From Bog-756 sp963738545 (GTDB lineage Bacteria > Actinomycetota > Acidimicrobiia > Acidimicrobiales > RAAP-2): a stretch of 64,000 nucleotides of DNA. Where the stretch lies: NCBI GenBank assembly GCA_963738545.1, contig CAVTXA010000008.1, forward strand, positions 682,001-746,000. The letters run 5' to 3'. Shown here piece after piece: positions 1 to 8,752 of this stretch. Below the pieces are notes generated by a model. It ran no database searches. It worked only from the letters and a program-made list of their open reading frames with translations, and was not told the origin of the DNA. A program made the position numbers and the translations under genes. The number at the start of each line of letters is the position of its first letter. The first letter of the stretch is position 1.

Positions 1-1
1 G

Positions 2-100
2 ATGGAATGTCGGTTCTCCTTGGTTGGGGTGGACTACATCTGTCCGGTCCATCGCGCCGAGTCGGACTTGCCCAGCACCTGTCCGGCACACTGCACATGA
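2..100 (+). CDS. possible 3' end of a Cys/His-rich ORF (left-truncated)
   Basis: A short frame enters from the left edge and stops at 98-100. Its last residues read DYICPVHRAESDLPSTCPAHC, a CPxH...CPxxC pattern loosely resembling the YxCPMH...CPxCG heavy-metal-binding segment found at ends of copper/zinc proteins. Only 32 codons are visible and there is an ATG at 2-4, so it could be a chance frame. No function is assigned. Confidence 0.2.
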   Translation: MECRFSLVGVDYICPVHRAESDLPSTCPAHCT

Positions 101-469
101 TTCCGGCTGAACCGGCCCCGGTGGAGGGCTTCCTCCCAGCCGAACCTGCCGTGACCCGCCGGGTGGCGCCTGAGAGGGCAGTCTTCGGCTGCTCCCGCTA
201 GGCACGCACTGCGTCACGCAGCGTGGTCTCCATTTCCGCTCCCAACCCCCCTCGGCCTTATAGTCAGTGTAAAAGCGCTCAGACTGGACATAGTCCCCAG
301 TGGTGCGCTCAACTCTTCCATTGGCTACTCGCTGGAAGAGACAAAGTTTATTTTGATAGAACTCGTTTCATTGTGACGCGAACTGGTCTAGTTTTCCTCC
401 TCGGGGCTGGGGTTCGACGAGGCCGGTGCGGTCGTCCGCAAAGCGGTTGACCATCGGAGGGGGACATTT
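101..469. other. intergenic region upstream of the glycan operon
   Basis: No convincing gene was seen. The second half (about 250-390) is AT-richer than its surroundings and includes a TATAGT -10-like hexamer at 259-264, but no matching -35 box was found 16-18 nt upstream. A clear Shine-Dalgarno (GGAGGGGG, 456-463) sits before the next gene, so its mRNA has a leader and a promoter probably lies in this stretch. Confidence 0.4.
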
Positions 470-1444
470 GTGACACCGCAACTTAGCTTGGTCATTCCTG
501 CGTACAACGAGGCAAATCGGCTGTCAAAGAGCCTGCCCCAATTGGTTGATGGATTGGCGGCCGATACGGAGATTCTTGTGATAGACGACGGAAGCACGGA
601 CGGCACTGCACATGTGGCCCGCCGGCACTTGGCGACGTGGCCCAAGCATTCGGTGATCTCGCTGCCTCGAAACTGTGGCAAGGGCGCAGCCGTGCGTGCT
701 GGAGTAGTGAAGGCCCGGGGCGACGTCATCGCATTCGTTGATGCAGACATGGCCACCGACCCTCGGGATCTTGGCTCGCTGGTCGGGGCACTGGAGGGTA
801 ACGATGTGGCCGTTGGATCGAGATCGCTCGACTCGTCGGTCATCCACGAGCGGAGGCCCCACCGGAGTGTGATGACACGAACGTTCGGGATTCTGGTGGC
901 GTCGATGATGCAGCTCCCGATGAGCGACACTCAGTGTGGATTCAAGGCATTTAAGGGCTCGGTGGCCAAACTGCTCTTCCACGGCAGCCGAGTCGACCGG
1001 TTCGCATTCGACATCGAGTTATTGAACCTGGCGGCTCACTTGGGTCTCCGGACTCAGGAGGTCCCGGTCCGGTGGACCGATGTAGCCGGCAGTCACGTTC
1101 GTCCTCTTCGCGACGCTGTCCAGATGGTGGCCGATGTGGCGCGGACCCGACGGAATTGGCGGGTGCAACCTCCCATGCAGGGAGTGCTCCTCCCCGAGGT
1201 TCCCTTGAAAACGGCGGCGTCACTCATCCGGCCGTCGATCCGGAATGTCGATCTACTGATCGGGTGGCAGGGGGGCACCGCGGTGCTGTTTCCCTGTGTC
1301 GCCCCCACGGTGGCCCGACGAATCTCCGGTCGACTCCTTGCCTCGCTCAAGACCTACGACCCTCAGGTATTGAGCGTCGAGTTCAATGCACTCTTCTCGC
1401 CGGTGTCCGCCCGGGCGCAAGGTCATCGGGAACCTGTGGGATGA
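470..1444 (+). CDS. family 2 glycosyltransferase, dolichyl/polyprenyl-phosphate glucosyltransferase-like
   Basis: This 324-aa protein has a GT-A fold typical of DPM1/ALG5-like enzymes that move a sugar from a nucleotide donor to a polyprenyl phosphate at the inner membrane face. Visible motifs are VIPAYNEANRL near the N terminus, IDDGSTDGT (about 37-46), GKGAAVRAG (about 75) and the donor/metal-binding FVDADMATD (about 88-96), then DTQCGFKAF. The last ~75 residues form an extension with no recognised domain. The start is GTG 470, seven bases after a strong GGAGGGGG Shine-Dalgarno. It is the first gene of an operon whose next gene overlaps by ATGA. The likely role is supplying a lipid-linked sugar for the GT-C enzyme downstream. 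The acceptor and sugar are unknown. Confidence 0.85.
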   Translation: MTPQLSLVIPAYNEANRLSKSLPQLVDGLAADTEILVIDDGSTDGTAHVARRHLATWPKHSVISLPRNCGKGAAVRAGVVKARGDVIAFVDADMATDPRDLGSLVGALEGNDVAVGSRSLDSSVIHERRPHRSVMTRTFGILVASMMQLPMSDTQCGFKAFKGSVAKLLFHGSRVDRFAFDIELLNLAAHLGLRTQEVPVRWTDVAGSHVRPLRDAVQMVADVARTRRNWRVQPPMQGVLLPEVPLKTAASLIRPSIRNVDLLIGWQGGTAVLFPCVAPTVARRISGRLLASLKTYDPQVLSVEFNALFSPVSARAQGHREPVG

Positions 1445-2226
1445 AAGGGCTCCGTCGTTCATACGAGTTGTTCCGGGCTTTCCGGCACGAACAAACCGAT
1501 CCCGAGACCTTCTACCGTTTGCTCGCCTACGACACCGTCTCCGATGTCGCTCGGTACTGTCAGCTCAATGGTGCGACGGTCCTCGACGTAGGCGGGGCCT
1601 CTGGCTACGTGGGGGATGTATTTCGTGAGTCCGGTTCGCTATCAGTGACTGTCGAATATGACGAACGGAAGATGGTGGCGCAGGGATCGCGACTGGTCAA
1701 CGGCATGGTGGCTGATGGTTGCGCACTGCCTATTGCCAGTGAGTCAATAGACGTCAGTTACTCCTCAAACGTCCTCGAGCACGTCCCTGAACCCAAGCGG
1801 ATGCTCTCTGAGCTAGTACGTGTGGTGTCCCCTGGTGGAGTCGTCTACGTGACCTTCACGAACTGGCTGTCTCCTTGGGGCGGCCACGCCACCTCGCCGT
1901 GGCACTATGGCGGCGGCGAATGGGCAGCCCAGCGATTTGAGCGCATCCACGGGACGGCGCCCAAAACCCGCTTCGGGGTAAATCTGTTCGACCTGAGCAT
2001 CTCCGAGGTTCTGCGCTGGTGCGAGGACTGCCCGGAAGTGACCGTGCTAGACGCCTTCCCTAGGTATTACCCCCGGTGGACGAAGGCATTGGTGAAGGTC
2101 CCGGGGGTGCGCGAGATCTTCACATGGAATCTGGTAGTGGTCATGCGTCGGAGACGGCCAGTTTCCGATAGTCCGATTCATATGCGGGTGGCGAGTGCCA
2201 CTGCCTCGGATGCGGAGCCCCGGTAG
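1441..2226 (+). CDS. class I SAM-dependent methyltransferase
   Basis: A 261-aa methyltransferase of the Methyltransf_11 type. Motif I is VLDVGGASG (about 47-55), an acidic residue ends beta2 in VTVEYDERKM, and the post-motif region SNVLEHVPEPKRMLSELVRVV is the usual helix before motif III. ATG 1441 overlaps the preceding stop as ATGA, indicating translational coupling. Longer in-frame extensions upstream lie inside the preceding gene and were rejected. Between two glycosyltransferases it most likely methylates a sugar of the glycan or a lipid-linked intermediate, but the substrate cannot be read from the sequence. Confidence 0.85.
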   Translation: MKGLRRSYELFRAFRHEQTDPETFYRLLAYDTVSDVARYCQLNGATVLDVGGASGYVGDVFRESGSLSVTVEYDERKMVAQGSRLVNGMVADGCALPIASESIDVSYSSNVLEHVPEPKRMLSELVRVVSPGGVVYVTFTNWLSPWGGHATSPWHYGGGEWAAQRFERIHGTAPKTRFGVNLFDLSISEVLRWCEDCPEVTVLDAFPRYYPRWTKALVKVPGVREIFTWNLVVVMRRRRPVSDSPIHMRVASATASDAEPR

Positions 2227-2231
2227 TCCCC

Positions 2232-3296
2232 ATGCGAATTGCCTTTATCAGCTGGCGTGATCTGGCCAACGACCTCGCCGGAGGGTCCGAAATATATACA
2301 GACCGACTGGCTTGTAGCCTTTTGGACATGGGGCATGAGGTTGCACTTCTCTGTGGGGGTCCAGTCGATACGCGGCGCTATGAAGTGCACGATCTCGGAG
2401 GTGTCTACACCCAGTACCTCAAAGCCCCGTTCGTCCACCATCGTTCAGTGAAGGATTGGGACCTACTCGTAGATGAAGAAAATGGATTGCCCTACTTCTC
2501 ACCGCTGTGGAGAAGGAAGCCGATTCTCGGATTCATGCACCACGTACACACCGACCAGTGGGCTCAGCGGTTCCCTCCACTCCTTGCCGCGGCCGGACGG
2601 TTCACTGAGGCCCAGGTCATGCCTCGCGTCTATAGACGGGTTCCATTTGTTGCCGTCTCACCTTCCACCGCTGCAGCGATGGAGCAGATCGGCATCGCCC
2701 GAGACATGATCCATTTACTTCAACCTGGCGTGGAGGTTCCCCTCGGGGTCCCGGAGGGCTCCCATCCCGAGCCCCTGTTTGTTTCTGTGGCGAGACTGGT
2801 GCCGCACAAGCGTATTGATCTGTTGTTGCGAGTTTGGGAGCAGGTGCGACCTATCGTGGGGGGCCGTCTGGTGGTGATCGGGGATGGCCCAGACCGGGAA
2901 GCTCTCGAAGCCCAGGCAGGCAGTGGTGTGTTCTTCAGCGGCAGGGTTAGCGAAGAAGAGAAGTGGCGGCTTTTCAGCGAGTCTTGGCTACTCATCCATC
3001 CAGCTCAGCATGAGGGCTGGGGATTCGTGATCACCGAAGCTGCCGCCGTCGGAACTCCATCGATCGGATTCGACGTTGCCGGAGTCAGGGACTCAATCCT
3101 CGATGGCGTGAGCGGCGTGCTCGTCCACTCAGAAGAGGAGTTGGCCGCTCAGTGGATCGACCTCGTTGTCGACGGACGGCGAAGAAGCGAACTGTCCGAA
3201 GGGGCCCGCGAGCGCGGATCCAAGTTTCGGTGGGATGAGGTGGCAAGGGAGTTCACGGCGATTGCAGATGAGGTAGTCGGATCGGCCAGGCCCTGA
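2232..3296 (+). CDS. GT4 family glycosyltransferase
   Basis: A 354-aa GT-B fold retaining glycosyltransferase. The N-terminal half has the nucleotide-fold start with GGSEIYTDRLA. The C-terminal donor-binding half has the beta-alpha start LFVSVARLVPHKRIDLLL, VVIGDGPDREALE, FFSGRVSEEEKW and the diagnostic HEGWGFVITEAAAVGTP block (about 257-273), which contains the E-x7-E donor-binding pair. The gene starts 5 nt after the previous stop and its stop overlaps the next ATG (TGATG), so it is part of the same coupled operon. It probably adds one sugar of the surface glycan on the cytoplasmic side. Donor and acceptor are not predictable. Confidence 0.88.
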   Translation: MRIAFISWRDLANDLAGGSEIYTDRLACSLLDMGHEVALLCGGPVDTRRYEVHDLGGVYTQYLKAPFVHHRSVKDWDLLVDEENGLPYFSPLWRRKPILGFMHHVHTDQWAQRFPPLLAAAGRFTEAQVMPRVYRRVPFVAVSPSTAAAMEQIGIARDMIHLLQPGVEVPLGVPEGSHPEPLFVSVARLVPHKRIDLLLRVWEQVRPIVGGRLVVIGDGPDREALEAQAGSGVFFSGRVSEEEKWRLFSESWLLIHPAQHEGWGFVITEAAAVGTPSIGFDVAGVRDSILDGVSGVLVHSEEELAAQWIDLVVDGRRRSELSEGARERGSKFRWDEVAREFTAIADEVVGSARP

Positions 3297-6200
3297 TGGG
3301 ACTCGTTGGCTCGCTCCGATCGCCATCCAGAATCGACGGTACTGATGCGGTTGATATCAGCGGTGCGGGAAACGCGGCTGACGACCAGACCGTCACGACT
3401 GCCACGGATCCACCCACTGCGCCCGTTACGAACCCACTGAGCCGTCGCGTCCTCGTCGGTATTGGCGCCTTCTTCCTACTCGCCACGTTCGTCCAAGCAC
3501 CCGGCCTCATCGAGGACGATACCAAGCTGCCGGTCATCATGGCGCCTTGGGCCTGGATCGAATCGGTCTTTCACTTTTGGAATCTGACCTTCTATTCCGG
3601 ATCGATCCAGGAATCGAACTTCGGGTACCTACTCCCGATGGCGCCGTTCTTCGCCCTCACTCACCTGCTCCACATCCCGGTGTGGTGCGCCGAGCGAATC
3701 TGGCTGGCCCTCCTTCTTACGGTCGGATGCTGGGGCATGGTGCGTCTGGCTGAGGCGCTGGGCATTGGCAAGCCCTGGGCCCGGGTCCTCGGAGGTGTTG
3801 CCTACTGCGTCGCTCCCATTGTTGTCACCTGGACTTCGAAGACGGCCGCTCTAGTGTCCGTCCTCCTGTTGCCCTGGCTTCTCCAACCTCTGGTCGTCGG
3901 ATCGAGGGAGGGTTCGCCCCGACGATCTGCAGCCCGGTCCGGTGTTGCCGTGGCGTTAATGGGCGGGGTGAATGCAACCGTAGTCTTTGCGACGTTGCCT
4001 GTTGGCGTGCTCTGGCTCCTCACGAGGTCGGCCGGACCTCGACGTCGGGCGCTGACCGGGTGGTGGATCGTCAGTGTTGGGCTGGCGTGTGCCTGGTGGG
4101 CGATTCCAACCTATCTTCAAGGGAAATACGCCTACAACTACTTGCCTGTCACCGAGACGTCGGTGATCACAACAGCTACGACTCCGGTGGTCGAGGCGCT
4201 GCGGGGAACCTCCTATTGGGTCAACTACTTTGCCGTCGGAGGCCCCCTAGTTCCTGGAGGGTGGACCCTGGTCACGTCAGCCGTCGCCATCATCGGAACG
4301 GTATTTGTAGCGGCGATGGGTGTTGTTGGCCTGGCGCGACGGATACCGGAGCGACTTTTCTTGGTGGCCTGCCTGAGCTTCGGGATCCTTGTGATCTCTA
4401 TCGGCTACAGCGGAGATCTGGCCGGTCCCTTTTCGCACCAACTCCAGCATGAACTCCAATTTGGACTCGCCCCACTCCGGAGCGTGTCCAAGTTTGCGCC
4501 CAATGTGGCACTGCCTATCGCCCTCGGACTCGTGTGGCTGGTTTCGAGTGCTCCCTTCGGGAGCATCGGCCGCCGATTGGCGCGATGGCCGCGGGCGCAC
4601 AGGAGCGCCCGTCCCCTCCTGGGAGCGGTCGCCGTTGTGGCGGTAATTCTTGCCGCCATGCCCTTCTGGAAGCAGCAGCTCTACCCGACCGGAGGATTCA
4701 CGTCGATCCCCACCTACTGGCAACAGACGGCCAAATGGCTCGATGCCCATCAGGGAAACCAGACTGCGCTCCTCGTGCCCGGCGCTGCCTTCGCCGAGTA
4801 CACCTGGGGCAACCCGACCGACGAACCTCTGACGGTTCTGACGTCAAAGTCGGTCACCGCTCGTTCGCTAGTTCCAGCGGGATCGAACGGCCAGACGGTG
4901 ACCCTTACCGCCATTGACACTGCGTTGCGGCAAGGAAATCCCTCACCAGAGCTCGCTCAGTACCTTTCGCGTTCAGGTATTGCGTACGTGATCGAACGAA
5001 ACGACCTCAATCTGAAACTGACCGGAGCACCGCCACCCGCTGTAGTGCACCAGGTCCTCAGCGAGTCGCCCGGTCTTACCCAGGTTGCTTCTTTTGGGCC
5101 CTATCAATCGCCCCGTCAGGTCGCCAACGGCGATCTACCGGTGTACAACAATCCCTCGGCGCTCCACCTCCGAGCCGTGCAGATCTTCAAGGTCAATCCG
5201 ACGGTACACGAAGTGCAGACCTATCCGGCCGCCAATCCTGTGGTCGTCAGCGGTTCAAGCGATTCGCTCCTGCCACTGATAGGAACCGGTGTACTCAATG
5301 GACGCGCCGCTGTGCTCGCAGGGGACAAATACGGCGCTGATCCAACAGCTTCCAAGGGGGCGACCTGGGCCATTACGGATGGCAACCAGCGCCGAGCGGT
5401 CTCGTTCGGAAGCATTGCCAACAATCTCTCCTATCTTCTTGGGCCGAAGGAGAATGAGCCCGGGATTACCGAAGGCGTCCCTCTCAATTTCGGCGTGGCC
5501 AGCGGGCCGAACACCGAGACGGTTGCTGCACCCATCGGTGCCCATTCCGTATCTGCGTCTTCGTTTGGGTCAACGCCGTTCTTCGAAGCACCCCTTCAGG
5601 GTCCAGCGGCCGCCTTCGATGATGATCCTGGTACTGCGTGGGTGGCGTCGTCGGACAACAACTCGGTAGGCCAGTGGGTATCGATCACGTTCAATCATGC
5701 CGAGCCACTCACTTCGATCTCGATTTCGCCGCTTTACGACTCCAAGCGACGCCCGACCATCAGTCGGGTCACTCTCACCACTTCGACGGGCTCGGTGGAG
5801 CGGTCGCTTCCAGCCGGTTACGGTCCGTTCCGGGTACGGACCGTGCCTGGTGCGTCGAAGTTCCTGAAGATCACCATCGACGCCACCCGCCCGGCGAAAT
5901 TGCCGCCGCTCATCTTTCCCCTTGGAGCCGGGATTACCCAGGTGGCAATCCCCGGAATCTCCTTTACGCCAGCCGCCCAGGTTCCCTCCAGCGAGTTGGC
6001 TGCCTTCGTGGGCGCAAATCGATCAGACCCTGTTCTCAACCTCTCATCGCCGATTTCCAATCCCAATTTGAACCTCAGCCTGCCGAACGGATCGGACACT
6101 CCAGAACCGGAGACGACCCGGGTGATTCTGCCCAAGGCGATGAGCGCAGCGATCACCGGAACTGCCGTTCCTACCCCGGGGCAGGGATTGGAAGAGGTAA

Positions 6201-7570
6201 TCCATTTCATCGGAACCCCCACGACGCAGAAGCTGAGTATCGGCGCGAGCACTTGGTTGGGTTCTCTTCCCCGTTTCCGACCGGCGAACCTGATCCAAGA
6301 GTCCACGGCACCCTGGATCGCTGGGCTGGGTGACCGTGACCCATCACTCAATATCTTCTGGCGTGGCTATGTTTCGGTCGGATCACTCTCGATTCGTACC
6401 ACTACGCAGGCTTCGGTTCCCCATGAGCTGATCGTGACCGACGAGAACAATAAGTCGGTCCATCGAACCGTCACGATTCCACCGGGAGGCGGACTGGTGA
6501 CCTTCGCCCCCATAACCACTAACTCCATCATTCTCACGTTCGCGAAGGTGTCCCACCGAACCACGGTTGTCCCCTCCGCCAAGCTCCCCATCCCCCTTCC
6601 GGTCGGCCTGGCTTCAGTCGGCGTGCCTGCCGTGCAAACCACGGTTCCCGCGCCCGTTTCGGCATCGACGGTGATCTCCGACTGCGGCGTCGGCCCCGAT
6701 GTCAAGGTCGACGGGACGACGATGATGACAGCGGCGACCGGCACCCTCGGGGACCTCTTGGACCTCAAACCGATGCCCTTCGCGGTGTGTTCCCCGGCGA
6801 CCACCTATCTCTCGGCGGGCAGGCACGTCATCTCCTTCCCGCCGGCACCAACGTTTCGGGCGACCGGGCTGACGGCGAAGAGTCAGACGGCGTCGACCAC
6901 TCGACCAGCATCACGGACCGCCCGGATCGTGTCCTGGGCGCCAGCGAACCGTACGCTCGTCCTCAGCGCCGGCGCGGCGACCTATGTGCAGGTGGCACAG
7001 AACTTCAATGTGGGATGGGTGGGGAGGTTCAACGGTACGAGATTGACGCCGGTGAGGCTCGACGGTTGGGAGCAGGGGTGGATTGTCCCTGCCGGTGCGA
7101 GTGGGACGATGACCATGACGTTGGCGCCAGACGGGCTCTATCGAGGCGGTTTGTTGCTCGGGGCGCTGTTCCTCGTCATCCTGGCCGTCCTAGCCATCCG
7201 GAAGGGCAGCAGCTCTCTCAGTCCGATTGGCCGTCGCCGTCGTCTCCCGGGTTGGGTACTGGCCTTGATTGCTGGTGTCGTCGCCGTGGCAGTCGGCGGC
7301 TGGCTGGCCCTGGCCCTTGTTCCGCTGATCGCAGTCGTGTATCGGTGGGGCAGCGCCGCCGTGGCCGCCGTGGCCGGTGCGACCTTCATCGCTGCTGGTG
7401 TGGTGATCGCCTGGCACCCATCTGCCCTGTTGGGGCTCAACCAGGGGGCCTTCAGCGCTCCGGCACAGATCTTCTCCATGGTGGCGCTCTGTTCGCTGCT
7501 CAGTGTGGTGGTGGTCGAGGAGCGCCGAGGATACGTTTCACGCCAGCGACCCGAGGAGCCTTCCCCGTGA
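3296..7570 (+). CDS. aftD: AftD-like GT-C arabinofuranosyltransferase (DUF3367 type)
   Basis: At 1424 aa this matches the size and layout of mycobacterial AftD, an alpha-(1,3)-arabinofuranosyltransferase using decaprenyl-phospho-arabinose on the outer membrane face. The first periplasmic loop carries EDDTK (about 73-77, probable catalytic Asp), then an HFWN...GYLLPMAPFF segment that I recall as the AftD signature. About 10-12 membrane helices follow up to about residue 450, then a ~700-aa exported region rich in beta structure, including a discoidin/CBM-like stretch around 770-850 (AAFDDDPGTAWVAS, QWVSITF). C-terminal helices cover about 1280-1415. ATG 3296 overlaps the previous stop by one base. 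True arabinan is best known from Mycobacteriales, so the transferred sugar could differ; the family call is firm, the substrate is not. Confidence 0.85.
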   Translation: MGLVGSLRSPSRIDGTDAVDISGAGNAADDQTVTTATDPPTAPVTNPLSRRVLVGIGAFFLLATFVQAPGLIEDDTKLPVIMAPWAWIESVFHFWNLTFYSGSIQESNFGYLLPMAPFFALTHLLHIPVWCAERIWLALLLTVGCWGMVRLAEALGIGKPWARVLGGVAYCVAPIVVTWTSKTAALVSVLLLPWLLQPLVVGSREGSPRRSAARSGVAVALMGGVNATVVFATLPVGVLWLLTRSAGPRRRALTGWWIVSVGLACAWWAIPTYLQGKYAYNYLPVTETSVITTATTPVVEALRGTSYWVNYFAVGGPLVPGGWTLVTSAVAIIGTVFVAAMGVVGLARRIPERLFLVACLSFGILVISIGYSGDLAGPFSHQLQHELQFGLAPLRSVSKFAPNVALPIALGLVWLVSSAPFGSIGRRLARWPRAHRSARPLLGAVAVVAVILAAMPFWKQQLYPTGGFTSIPTYWQQTAKWLDAHQGNQTALLVPGAAFAEYTWGNPTDEPLTVLTSKSVTARSLVPAGSNGQTVTLTAIDTALRQGNPSPELAQYLSRSGIAYVIERNDLNLKLTGAPPPAVVHQVLSESPGLTQVASFGPYQSPRQVANGDLPVYNNPSALHLRAVQIFKVNPTVHEVQTYPAANPVVVSGSSDSLLPLIGTGVLNGRAAVLAGDKYGADPTASKGATWAITDGNQRRAVSFGSIANNLSYLLGPKENEPGITEGVPLNFGVASGPNTETVAAPIGAHSVSASSFGSTPFFEAPLQGPAAAFDDDPGTAWVASSDNNSVGQWVSITFNHAEPLTSISISPLYDSKRRPTISRVTLTTSTGSVERSLPAGYGPFRVRTVPGASKFLKITIDATRPAKLPPLIFPLGAGITQVAIPGISFTPAAQVPSSELAAFVGANRSDPVLNLSSPISNPNLNLSLPNGSDTPEPETTRVILPKAMSAAITGTAVPTPGQGLEEVIHFIGTPTTQKLSIGASTWLGSLPRFRPANLIQESTAPWIAGLGDRDPSLNIFWRGYVSVGSLSIRTTTQASVPHELIVTDENNKSVHRTVTIPPGGGLVTFAPITTNSIILTFAKVSHRTTVVPSAKLPIPLPVGLASVGVPAVQTTVPAPVSASTVISDCGVGPDVKVDGTTMMTAATGTLGDLLDLKPMPFAVCSPATTYLSAGRHVISFPPAPTFRATGLTAKSQTASTTRPASRTARIVSWAPANRTLVLSAGAATYVQVAQNFNVGWVGRFNGTRLTPVRLDGWEQGWIVPAGASGTMTMTLAPDGLYRGGLLLGALFLVILAVLAIRKGSSSLSPIGRRRRLPGWVLALIAGVVAVAVGGWLALALVPLIAVVYRWGSAAVAAVAGATFIAAGVVIAWHPSALLGLNQGAFSAPAQIFSMVALCSLLSVVVVEERRGYVSRQRPEEPSP

Positions 7571-8685
7571 CGATCGAGGGTGACGCGCCACTCCCGTTGA
7601 CGCCCGATGGGGGAAGCAGTGAAGGGGGCACTACGGTGCCAGCTCACCCCGTAACACTTCATCACCCTGACCGAACGTCAGCGTGGGTGATCGCGATGGT
7701 CGGGCGAGCAGCTCCGGGTGGACGGATCCTCGACCCGACGGTCCTGGAATCTCGTCTCTCCCACCTTGCGACCAGCAGTCCCATGATCACCGGTCGCCTA
7801 CGAGGGGGTGACTGGCAAGCGGCCGAACCTCCCGCAGTCACGATCGCCAGCTCGGCGGACGACCCGATTCCGCTTCTTCCTCTTCAACACTTCGATCTGG
7901 CGACGGAGGCTCCAATCAGAGTGCTCATTGCCGATGACGGATCCTGGCTCTCTCTGTGTGCTCATCATTTCGCATTCGACGGGCTTGCCATGGTGTCCAT
8001 TCTGCGAAGCTTGGCCACGGGCCAGCCCGAGGATGTTTCCGTAATCGGTTGGAATGCGAGGCAATCTGTGCCGGAACCGCGCTGGCCCGTGGCCAGACGA
8101 GTATTCCTTCCGGCAGATCCGGTGACTGCCACACGTTCAGAGAGCGGACGCGAGGTTCTTGAAGTCCGTACGATCGCAGTTGCGGGAAAGCGGATCACGT
8201 CCAAGCTTTCGGCAGCCTGCGCTAGGGCGGTATTCGCTCATAACCAGCGATACGGAAAGAAGATGCGACGAATCGGAATCTCTGTGGCAGTGGGCGGCAT
8301 TGCGGGGCAGTCCGCCACCTATCGGAGGATTGACGTACGCCCAGATCAACCGGTCGAGGATCTGGTGGAGCGTGCTCTCGGATCATCCAGGGTGCCGAGG
8401 GAGCTGATGGCCCTTCCTCGGGCGGCATCACTCATGAGTCCGATCATGGGACGCCTGTCGGACACCATCCTGGTGTCGAACCTTGGGCGACGTGACCTGG
8501 GCACCATCGATCAGCTCGACTTCTTCCCTGTAGCTCGGGGACGGTCCGCAGTCGCATTTGGTCTGGCCGGCGTTCCTGGCGGGCAGACGACGCTGTCCCT
8601 GCGGACCCGCGACATCAATCGGTCCGACACCCGAGCCATCCTCGATGACGCCGTCGAGCAGTTCCAACTCGAACTCGAGAGATGA
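7567..8685 (+). CDS. HHxxxDG acyltransferase, PapA/condensation-domain-like
   Basis: A 372-aa protein of the CoA-dependent acyltransferase superfamily (condensation domains, PapA polyketide-associated acyltransferases, wax-ester synthases). The catalytic motif is HHFAFDG at residues 133-139; a later ILVSNLGR segment matches the SN-x-G motif before the last strands. It is shorter than typical PapA/WES proteins (about 420-470 aa) and lacks an obvious DFGWG. GTG 7567 overlaps the aftD-like stop (GTGA); a longer upstream frame lies wholly inside aftD and was rejected. No signal peptide is visible, so it should act in the cytoplasm. Inference: it esterifies a glycan or glycolipid intermediate with a fatty or small acyl group before export. 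Confidence 0.8.
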   Translation: MTIEGDAPLPLTPDGGSSEGGTTVPAHPVTLHHPDRTSAWVIAMVGRAAPGGRILDPTVLESRLSHLATSSPMITGRLRGGDWQAAEPPAVTIASSADDPIPLLPLQHFDLATEAPIRVLIADDGSWLSLCAHHFAFDGLAMVSILRSLATGQPEDVSVIGWNARQSVPEPRWPVARRVFLPADPVTATRSESGREVLEVRTIAVAGKRITSKLSAACARAVFAHNQRYGKKMRRIGISVAVGGIAGQSATYRRIDVRPDQPVEDLVERALGSSRVPRELMALPRAASLMSPIMGRLSDTILVSNLGRRDLGTIDQLDFFPVARGRSAVAFGLAGVPGGQTTLSLRTRDINRSDTRAILDDAVEQFQLELER

Positions 8686-8752
8686 CCGTCGATCCCATGT
8701 CGACGTGTGAATGCCCCGTCGTCGCCACGATCCAGAGCTCGGTGGCTGCTCC

